Below are positions 5,836 through 11,265 of a DNA stretch of 12,261 nucleotides, piece after piece; position 1 is the stretch's first letter; the number at the start of each line of letters is the position of its first letter. The position numbers were made by a program, and so were the translations under genes. The notes below the pieces were generated by a model. That model was given only the letters and a program-made list of their open reading frames with translations. It did no database searches and was not told the origin of the DNA. Source of the DNA: Propionibacteriaceae bacterium (GTDB taxonomy: Bacteria > Actinomycetota > Actinomycetes > Propionibacteriales > Propionibacteriaceae); the NCBI GenBank assembly GCA_021323255.1, contig JAJTCL010000043.1, positions 1 through 12,261 on the forward strand, in the 5' to 3' direction.

Positions 5836-7362
5836 TCACTGACCGCCCTCCAAGCTGTGCCGCAGTACGCCCTTCCTGACCTTGCCGGTTATCCCCCGGG
5901 GAAGCTCTTCGACCAGCTGAATCAGGCTCGGACGCTTGAACTTCGCGAGCCTGCCGGCGCAGTAGTCGTTGACTGCCTCCACACTCAGGCCTGGTCCGGT
6001 GACAAATGCCACCACCTGCTCTCCGGTACGCCGGTGAGCCCGGCCGACTACGGCCACCGACTCCACCCCTGGCAGTTCGGCGATCGCTTCCTCGACCTCG
6101 GCCGGGTAAACGTTGAAGCCGTTGACGATGATCAACTCGCGGGCCCGGTCGACCAGGAACAACTCACCGTCGAGCAGGTAGCCGACGTCTCCAGTCGGGA
6201 ACCAGCCGAACTCACCTGGACCCCCTCGACCATCGGGCCAATAGCCGGAGAACAAGTTGTCACCGCGGATCCAGATCTCGCCGGGTTCAGTCGGCTCGGT
6301 GCCGTGACCGATCCTGACCTCGACGCCGGGCAGCGGGCGTCCGACGTGACCATGCCCGAGAAGTTCTCCTCCGAAGGTGGCAGAAACGCCCGGCGCCGCC
6401 TCGGTCAGTCCGTAGCCCTGATCAACTCTCAGACCAGTACGCGCGGTGAACTGTTCTTGAAGATCAACGGGCAGCGGCGCAGCACCGGACAACACGGTGC
6501 TGACCGACCCGAGGCTGGCAACGGCATCCTCGTCATCCAAGATCCGGGCGAGCACCGCAGGCGCCACCGGCATATTGGTGACCGACTCACCGGCCAGCAC
6601 CTCGGCGAGGCCCGGGTAACCATCCATGATCACCAATCTGGCACCTGCCATCGCCCAGCTCCCGAGCACCGCGTTGAGGCCGAACACATGGAACAGCGGC
6701 AGCATGGCCAGTACCACGGATTCGCGGTTGAGAATCTCGAAGGACGCAACGCTGTCCAGGTGATTCAGCAGCGCCCGGTGGCTGAGCATCGCGGCCTTCG
6801 GCTCCCCTGAGGTCCCAGCTGTATAGAGCAGGACAGCCAGCGCTTCTGGATCCTGCGGCGAACTCACCGGCTCGGCCGCCGCGTGGGACAACTCATCAAG
6901 CCCTTGAGGAGTGAGTTCGATCTGATGCACACCCTCCAGGGGTCCTGCAGCTGTGAACAGGACTCGTGCGCCACAGTCGTTGATCATGGCGCGCAGCTCA
7001 TTGGCTGTGGACTGGGGATTGATCGGGACGGCGACGTAGCCGGCGCGCAAGGTGGCGAAGTAGGCGACGACGAATTCAATGCTGTTCGGACCCACGATGG
7101 CGATTCGATGCCCAGCCACCAGTCCGTGCGCGGACAATCCGGCAGCGACAGCCTCGATCCGGCGGTCTAGCTCGGCCCAGCTCATGGTGCGGCGCATCGG
7201 CATGGGCTGAACGAGGGCTAACGCCCCGGGCTGGGTCTCCACCTGCCGAGTCACAAGATCGGCAAGGTTGGTTTCCCGCCGCCCGGCGCCAAGCAGCTGG
7301 ACGGCTGTGTCTTGGTCGTTCACCCAGCTGAGTCTGGCACGGGGAATAGCGGAGGAAGACAT
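5836..7362 (-). CDS. AMP-forming acyl-CoA ligase (long-chain fatty acid-CoA ligase family)
   Basis: This adenylate-forming enzyme should activate a carboxylic acid, probably a fatty acid, with ATP and join it to CoA. From ATG 7362 it has 508 residues, normal for the family. Motifs in order: phosphate loop LLYTAGTSGEPKAAMLSH (about 178-195), LPLFHVFGLN (221-230), YGLTE (317-321), TGD (390-392), the hinge DRARELIIVNGFNVYPAEVEE (from 405), and PRGITGKVRKG with the catalytic Lys at 494. The loop has Ala-Ala after the conserved Lys instead of the common Gly, a mild deviation. The start is uncertain: ATG 7362 lacks a clear ribosome site, while an in-frame ATG at 7437 has AGGGA 6 bases upstream but would overlap the divergent HAD gene. 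The substrate cannot be read from sequence. It is the first gene of a leftward unit with the glutaredoxin-like and ASCH genes. Confidence 0.9.
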   Translation of the reverse strand: MSSSAIPRARLSWVNDQDTAVQLLGAGRRETNLADLVTRQVETQPGALALVQPMPMRRTMSWAELDRRIEAVAAGLSAHGLVAGHRIAIVGPNSIEFVVAYFATLRAGYVAVPINPQSTANELRAMINDCGARVLFTAAGPLEGVHQIELTPQGLDELSHAAAEPVSSPQDPEALAVLLYTAGTSGEPKAAMLSHRALLNHLDSVASFEILNRESVVLAMLPLFHVFGLNAVLGSWAMAGARLVIMDGYPGLAEVLAGESVTNMPVAPAVLARILDDEDAVASLGSVSTVLSGAAPLPVDLQEQFTARTGLRVDQGYGLTEAAPGVSATFGGELLGHGHVGRPLPGVEVRIGHGTEPTEPGEIWIRGDNLFSGYWPDGRGGPGEFGWFPTGDVGYLLDGELFLVDRARELIIVNGFNVYPAEVEEAIAELPGVESVAVVGRAHRRTGEQVVAFVTGPGLSVEAVNDYCAGRLAKFKRPSLIQLVEELPRGITGKVRKGVLRHSLEGGQ

Positions 7363-7374
7363 TATGGTGATGAC

Positions 7375-8349
7375 GTGATCGGACCGGACAGCGCGAAGGG
7401 CAGGTCGGAGGGTACGCCCCCCGCGCCACTCGGCCATGTCGAGTCCCTGCCGGGCAGTGACGCATCGGCAATCCCGGTTGACCACGACGATCCTCATGCG
7501 GCATCCGGGCCCTTGCAGGAAGCCCAGGATGATCTCAGCACCAGCGTTGATCACCCGGTTCCACTGATCCATGAGGATCCAACCGCAGCGGCATTCTTCG
7601 ACCTCGACAATACGGTGGTTCAGGGCGCCTCGCTATTCCAACTCGCCAAGGGCCTGTATCGGCGCGGCTTCTTCCCAACCCGAGTAATCGTGAAGGGCCT
7701 GTGGCTGCAGGCCTACTTCCGCTGGGTGGGACGAGAGAAGGCTGGCCACATTCAGGATGTCCGCAGCGTGACCTTGGGCTTCATTGAAGGGCACACGGTC
7801 ACCGAAGTGACCGAGATAGCTAACGAGGTCTACGAGGAGTCGCTCGCTGGACGCATCTGGCCAGGTACTCGGGCGCTTGCTCAGCTGCATCTCGACGTTG
7901 GGCAGCAGGTCTGGCTGGTGACTGCGGCACCGGTGGAGGTGGCCGGCATCATCGCCGCCCGGCTGGGACTGACCGGCGCCTTGGGTACCACCGCCGAGCA
8001 CATCGACGGTGTCTACACTGGGCGGCTTCGAGGCAAACTGCTCCACGGTCCGGCCAAGGCCGAGGCAGTACGAGCGCTGGCGCAGGAGCACGGACTCGAT
8101 CTTGCCCACTGCTTCGCCTACTCAGATTCCTACAACGACCTTCCGATGCTGTCACTCGTCGGGCACCCCTGCGCGATCAACCCCGACGGCAGGCTGCTGG
8201 CGCACGCCGAGGAACTGGACTGGCAGATTCAGGACTATCGGAGCGGTCGCAGGGCGGCGCGTCTCGGGCTGTTCGGCGCGGGGGCGGCCGGTGCGACCGC
8301 GGGTGCGGTGGCGACGGGATTCGCCGTCAGGCGCGCCCTCAGGGGGTAA
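7375..8349 (+). CDS. HAD-IB family phosphatase (SerB/CicA-like)
   Basis: From GTG 7375 the protein has 324 residues. The HAD core starts at about residue 73 with AAFFDLDNT (nucleophile Asp76, acid Asp78), then motif II WLVTAAP (Thr183), motif III Lys near 228 (GPAKAEAV) and motif IV AYSDSYNDLP (Asp251, Asp255). A helical cap lies between motifs I and II. These are intact catalytic residues for phosphate-monoester hydrolysis with Mg2+; the substrate is unknown. Relatives lie beside acyltransferase genes in other actinobacteria, so a phospholipid or lysophospholipid substrate is an inference. The first 70 residues are acidic, low in complexity and probably disordered. The last 25 or so are Ala/Gly-rich and hydrophobic and may touch the membrane. 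No ribosome site precedes the GTG; a TATGGT at 7363-7368 would place transcription start on the GTG, so a leaderless message is possible. ATG 7312 is an alternative start. Confidence 0.88.
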   Translation: MIGPDSAKGRSEGTPPAPLGHVESLPGSDASAIPVDHDDPHAASGPLQEAQDDLSTSVDHPVPLIHEDPTAAAFFDLDNTVVQGASLFQLAKGLYRRGFFPTRVIVKGLWLQAYFRWVGREKAGHIQDVRSVTLGFIEGHTVTEVTEIANEVYEESLAGRIWPGTRALAQLHLDVGQQVWLVTAAPVEVAGIIAARLGLTGALGTTAEHIDGVYTGRLRGKLLHGPAKAEAVRALAQEHGLDLAHCFAYSDSYNDLPMLSLVGHPCAINPDGRLLAHAEELDWQIQDYRSGRRAARLGLFGAGAAGATAGAVATGFAVRRALRG

Positions 8350-8359
8350 ACCGTGCGGA

Positions 8360-8692
8360 TTAGCTTTTGCGGCTCATCACATAGAGCACCAAAGTTGCCG
8401 TAGCGAGGTAGGCCACATAACCGAAGAACCCGAGTACGGCCAAGCCCTCAGCGCGACCGCTCCGGTTCGCCAACAGGCCCATCAGAATGACAGCCGCTGC
8501 AAGCAGGGCCAAGGCGGCGGCGCCGACGTACACGAAGCCCCTGAGCTGGTCAAGATCAATCCGCCGCACCTGGCCGGCGCTGGCGCTGGCCTCACTCGGC
8601 TCGTCGGCGGGGCGGACCGGACGGCGCAGTCTGACGACAACCACGGTGAAGCAGGCGAAGGCCAGCAAGATCACCGCCAGCGCCCAGAACAC
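8360..8692 (-). CDS. Small membrane protein, three predicted helices
   Basis: I do not recognise a named family. The 110-residue protein has three hydrophobic segments at about residues 2-20, 53-74 and 84-106. The loop after helix 1 carries basic residues (RLRRPVRP), then an acidic, Ser/Ala-rich stretch and RRIDLDQLRGF before helix 2. The C terminus ends in MSRKS. It starts at GTG 8692, 33 bases after the acyltransferase stop, and lacks a visible ribosome site, so it is most likely the last gene of the bS22-epimerase-acyltransferase unit. It converges on the HAD gene with only 10 bases between the two stop codons, too little for a separate terminator. A helper or anchor for lipid enzymes is possible but unsupported. 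Confidence 0.72.
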   Translation of the reverse strand: MFWALAVILLAFACFTVVVVRLRRPVRPADEPSEASASAGQVRRIDLDQLRGFVYVGAAALALLAAAVILMGLLANRSGRAEGLAVLGFFGYVAYLATATLVLYVMSRKS

Positions 8693-8725
8693 GTGGCACA
8701 GATTAGTTAAGCCCTGGAAGGGAAC

Positions 8726-9841
8726 TTAGAAGAAAGCACTCCGCCGTTGCATGAGGAGTGCGTACAAGGTCTGCTGAATCGTCTCGCGGACCTGGTCGGT
8801 GATGTTGAACACGATCATGGGATCGTCGGCCGCGCCGGAGCCGAGTTCGTCGGTGGCGATCGCCTCGCCGAACTCGATGATCCACTTGCTCGGCAGCGGG
8901 ATCATGCCGAGCGGGCCCAACCACGGGAACAGCGGCGTAATCGGGAAATACGGTAGGCCCAGCATCCGGGCAAGGGCCGGGGCCCTGGCGATCAGCGGGT
9001 AGATCTCCTCTGAACCGACAATCGCAACGGGGATGATCGGCACCTGAGCCCGCAGCGCAGCCGAGACGAACCCGCCGCGGCCGAAGCGCTGCAGCTTGTA
9101 GCGGTCGGCATACGGCTTGCCCAGGCCTTTGAAACCTTCCGGGAAGACTGCCACCAGCTGATTGGATGCCAGCAGGCGTTCCGCATCTTCCTGGCAGGCC
9201 AAGGTGGTGCCCGTCTTGCGAGCAAGATCTCCAGAAAACGGCGTCTTGAAGATCAAGTCCGCTCCGAGCATCCGGACATGACGGCCGACCTCGTCATAGA
9301 CCACCGTGTGCAAGATCATCCCGTCCATCGGCAACGTGCCGGCGTGGTTCGAGACCAGCAGCGCCGAACCGTCGGTGGGCAGGTTCTCCGCACCACGAAC
9401 CTCCACGCGGAACCAGGAGTCGGCGAGCCGACGCAGCAGCGGCAGGTAGATCTTGCTGGTGAACTCGGCGTCGAATCCGAACTCATCGACTGCATAGTCG
9501 CCACGAAGTCGCTCCCGCAGGAAGGCAACAGTCTGCTCCAGTGCCTGATCCCAGTCGACACCCAGCGTTTCTGCCAGCGAGGCCGAAGCGTGCAGTGGGT
9601 CCGCCGCGAGTCTTCCTAGCTGGGTGATCGGCACTGACGCCAGGCTGCCTAGCGACCGGGAGGCCAATCGGGTCAGCTGGCTCAGCAGAGCGCCGAGCCT
9701 CGGCGTCGGAGGAACCTCCTCGGAGCCGAGACCCGAGCCACCGGAAGTTGAAGGCTGTTCGGACTCGGCTTCAGCTCCAGCTCGGCCGGCACGCCCACGC
9801 GTGCCGCGACTGCCAAAGGGGATGATCTCCGCCTCACCCAT
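8726..9841 (-). CDS. PlsC-like lysophospholipid acyltransferase family protein
   Basis: This 371-residue protein belongs to the glycerolipid acyltransferase superfamily, which moves a fatty acyl group from acyl-CoA or acyl-ACP to a lysophospholipid or glycerol phosphate at the membrane. The catalytic block is SNHAGTLPMDG (about 164-174), with His166 and Asp173. The acceptor-binding motif is FPEGFKG (233-239), followed by FGRGGFVSAAL and PIIPVAIVGSEEIYP. The first 45 residues are Gly/Ser/Glu-rich and probably disordered, and residues 46-130 form an extra helical region before the core. His to Asp has six residues between rather than the textbook four, which I recall as a feature of this actinobacterial subfamily (Rv0502-like). 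The ATG overlaps the end of the epimerase gene by 8 bases, so the two are translationally coupled. The acyl acceptor is not predictable. Confidence 0.9.
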   Translation of the reverse strand: MGEAEIIPFGSRGTRGRAGRAGAEAESEQPSTSGGSGLGSEEVPPTPRLGALLSQLTRLASRSLGSLASVPITQLGRLAADPLHASASLAETLGVDWDQALEQTVAFLRERLRGDYAVDEFGFDAEFTSKIYLPLLRRLADSWFRVEVRGAENLPTDGSALLVSNHAGTLPMDGMILHTVVYDEVGRHVRMLGADLIFKTPFSGDLARKTGTTLACQEDAERLLASNQLVAVFPEGFKGLGKPYADRYKLQRFGRGGFVSAALRAQVPIIPVAIVGSEEIYPLIARAPALARMLGLPYFPITPLFPWLGPLGMIPLPSKWIIEFGEAIATDELGSGAADDPMIVFNITDQVRETIQQTLYALLMQRRSAFF

Positions 9842-10868
9842 TTCGCACCGCCCCAGTTCGGAGCACCCGGCGCGCTGCGTCGAGCGTGCTGTCGACCCGC
9901 TCGGGGCTCAGCATCCCCAGCTTGCTCACCGCGACGAAGTCCTCCAGTGCCGCCAAGCTGGTGAACCGTGGTACGAATCCCGTCTGAGACGTGAAACGCG
10001 ACGTATCCATGGCACGACCGTATGTCAGCGCGTCAATCTGGTCGGCCGAGAAATCCACCAGCCGCGCCTGGCGCACCAGCGTGGCGACCAACGGAGCGGT
10101 GGCCCTTGGAACGCCGATGCTGGGCCGGCCCATCTTGCGGAGCGCTTGGGAGAGAGTGACGACATCGGGCGCCGCAACGTTGAAGGTTCCGGCCACATCA
10201 TCGCTCGTCACCAACCGCAAGGCAGCGATGGCGTCGCTCGGGTGCAGAAACTGCAGCCGCGCATCAAAACCCATGGCTCGCGGCACCACTGGGAGCGAGA
10301 GGTAGCGCGTGACGTGGCTGTCGACGGTCGCGCCCATCAGGTTCGCCAGCCGCAGGGTCGTGACGACGACATCGGGCCGACGCCGGGCGAGCCCACGAAC
10401 ATAGCCCTCGATCTCGACTGCATCTTTGCCGAAACCCGTACGCGGCTGGGCGCGCGGCGACATGTCTTCGGTGAACTTGGCCGGATCTCGCGGGGACGCC
10501 CCGTAAACCGATATCGAACTTTGCACGACCAGTTTCTGGACGGTCTCAGCCCGCTGGCATGCGGCGAGCAGCTGCATCGTGCCGATGACGTTGATCTCCT
10601 TCATGGAGGAGCGTCCACCGGCACTTCCCGGCGTTGCCACCACCGCAAGATGAACGACAGCGTCGACCCCACGCGCTGCGATCACCTTTGCGATCACGGG
10701 ATTGCGGATGTCGGCGCGTACGAATTCGGCCTTGCCGAGGTCGTGACGTGGCGCGACTACGTCGAGCCCGACGACTTCCAAGCACTCGTCGACAGCCAGC
10801 AGGCGAGCGAACCGGGCACCCAGGTCACGCGAGACTCCGGTGACGAGGACGACCTTTTCCGTGGCCAT
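9834..10868 (-). CDS. NAD-dependent epimerase/dehydratase family protein (extended SDR, GalE2-like)
   Basis: The 344-residue protein has an extended-SDR Rossmann fold: VVLVTGVSRDLGARFARLL with the TGxxxxxG loop (10-17), Asp36 after the second strand (VVGLDVV) suggesting NAD, ADIRN, AVVHLAVVATPG, INVIGTMQLLAAC, VVQSSISVYG (114-123), LRLANLMG and LQFLHPSDAIAAL in the substrate region. Where SDR enzymes carry YxxxK, the aligned stretch reads TGFGKDA, so both Tyr and Lys appear replaced and a normal epimerase reaction is doubtful. ATG 10868 is favoured, with GGA about 6 bases before it. The gene starts 18 bases after bS22 and overlaps the acyltransferase by 8 bases. Mycobacterial galE2 (Rv0501) occupies the same slot, but the natural substrate is unknown. 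Confidence 0.88.
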   Translation of the reverse strand: MATEKVVLVTGVSRDLGARFARLLAVDECLEVVGLDVVAPRHDLGKAEFVRADIRNPVIAKVIAARGVDAVVHLAVVATPGSAGGRSSMKEINVIGTMQLLAACQRAETVQKLVVQSSISVYGASPRDPAKFTEDMSPRAQPRTGFGKDAVEIEGYVRGLARRRPDVVVTTLRLANLMGATVDSHVTRYLSLPVVPRAMGFDARLQFLHPSDAIAALRLVTSDDVAGTFNVAAPDVVTLSQALRKMGRPSIGVPRATAPLVATLVRQARLVDFSADQIDALTYGRAMDTSRFTSQTGFVPRFTSLAALEDFVAVSKLGMLSPERVDSTLDAARRVLRTGAVRNG

Positions 10869-10886
10869 CAAGGTCCAGCCGCGAAG

Positions 10887-10988
10887 CTACTTGCCCGCGC
10901 GACGGCGCTGGATCCGTGTGCGCTTCAGCAGTTTGCGATGCTTCTTCTTCGCCATCCGCTTGCGACGCTTCTTGATGACCGAACCCAC
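10887..10988 (-). CDS. Small ribosomal subunit protein bS22 (AURKAIP1/COX24 domain)
   Basis: A 33-residue protein, too short for many gene callers, is encoded from GTG 10988. It begins MGSVIKKRRKRMAKKKHRK and ends RTRIQRRRAGK, almost entirely Lys and Arg, matching the AURKAIP1/COX24 domain protein found in actinobacteria. In mycobacterial ribosome structures this protein, bS22, sits in the small subunit near the decoding region of 16S rRNA. The ribosome-binding site GAGGGG (11001-10996) lies 7 bases before the GTG, one of the best in the window and in keeping with high expression. It heads the leftward unit, with the epimerase starting 18 bases further on. In relatives a BldC-type regulator gene often lies just upstream; none is present here, where a spacer and then a beta-galactosidase follow. 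Confidence 0.93.
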   Translation of the reverse strand: MGSVIKKRRKRMAKKKHRKLLKRTRIQRRRAGK

Positions 10989-11040
10989 TGTGTAACCCCT
11001 CGTTCCCGAGACGTCACTCCGGTCCCGGGCTTGATCACTG

Positions 11041-11057
11041 CCGGCGCCTGTCGCCGG
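11041..11057. repeat. 6-bp GC stem-loop in the bS22 leader region
   Basis: CCGGCG (11041-11046) and CGCCGG (11052-11057) are exact inverted repeats around CCTGT. They lie about 55 bases upstream of bS22. This may be part of the bS22 leader RNA, where ribosomal protein genes often carry control structures, but no specific element is recognised. Confidence 0.3.
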
Positions 11058-11114
11058 ACAACTCCCGAATGCTACCGGGCGTCACTGAGAGATGCGAGTC
11101 AGAGGCGTTTTGTG

Positions 11115-11177
11115 CCTGAGCTTGGTCAAGGGCACGCCGCGCAGTTCGACAAGCGCCGTCCTGAGCTCGTCGAAGGG
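11115..11177. repeat. REP-like extragenic inverted repeat with a degenerate second copy
   Basis: On the minus strand, CCCTTCGACGAGCTCAGG (11177-11160) is close to the CCTTCGACAAGCTCAGG motif that I recall as a widespread extragenic repeat. Its TTCGACGAGC arm (plus 11165-11174) pairs with GCTTGTCGAA (plus 11145-11154), 10 positions with one G-T wobble, around a 10-base loop. A second, degenerate direct copy, CCCTTGACCAAGCTCAGG, lies at 11132-11115 and matches at 14 of 18 positions. Such elements are mobilised by separate RAYT-type enzymes; none is encoded here. Confidence 0.55.
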
Positions 11178-11182
11178 CTTGC

Positions 11183-11230
11183 CCCGCATAAGACCCGGCG
11201 GGCGTCGGTACGCTCGGCCCGCATAACACC
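11183..11230. repeat. Direct repeat CCCGCATAA-N-ACC, two copies 35 bases apart
   Basis: CCCGCATAAGACC (from 11183) and CCCGCATAACACC (from 11218) match at 12 of 13 positions. Both lie within 80 bases upstream of the beta-galactosidase start, so they could be regulator or promoter elements for that gene. The function is not known. Confidence 0.35.
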
Positions 11231-11238
11231 TCCAAGCG

Positions 11239-11265
11239 GCTCACGACGAGACTGGTCTCGTGAGC
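11239..11265. promoter_or_regulatory. Palindrome overlapping the beta-galactosidase start codon
   Basis: ACGAGAC-TG-GTCTCGT (11246-11261) is a perfect 7-bp inverted repeat. A second pairing, GCTCACGA (11239-11246) with TCGTGAGC (11258-11265), is perfect over 8 bp and excludes the first. Both include the GTG at 11260. As DNA this is a plausible operator for a sugar-responsive repressor; as RNA either hairpin would bury the start codon. Confidence 0.45.

Larger units (their letters stand above)
10989..11259. other. Divergent intergenic region between bS22 and the beta-galactosidase
   Basis: The 271-base spacer must hold promoters for both genes. It contains a CCGGCG-cctgt-CGCCGG hairpin (11041-11057), the REP-like repeats at 11115-11177, 13-base direct repeats at 11183-11230 and a palindrome over the beta-galactosidase start. 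On the minus strand TAGCAT (in GGTAGCATTC) could be a -10 box for bS22, but no matching -35 is seen. I find no convincing promoter for the plus strand. A 69-codon minus frame inside it is treated as chance. Confidence 0.6.

Noticed and set aside
5857..6810. 317-codon open frame on the plus strand
   Set aside because: It is antisense to the acyl-CoA ligase, which has all adenylation motifs in place.
7363..7572. 70-residue N-terminal extension of the ligase
   Set aside because: The extension precedes the usual ligase N terminus and runs antisense to the HAD gene; only the shorter ATG 7437 start remains as an alternative.
8704..8725. Small CCCT/AGGG inverted repeat between the acyltransferase and the membrane protein
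   Set aside because: The pairing is only 4 bp and interrupted; it is not distinguishable from chance.
11035..11244. 69-codon minus frame upstream of bS22, possible BldC substitute
   Set aside because: It has no helix-turn-helix signature and is largely translated REP-like repeat.
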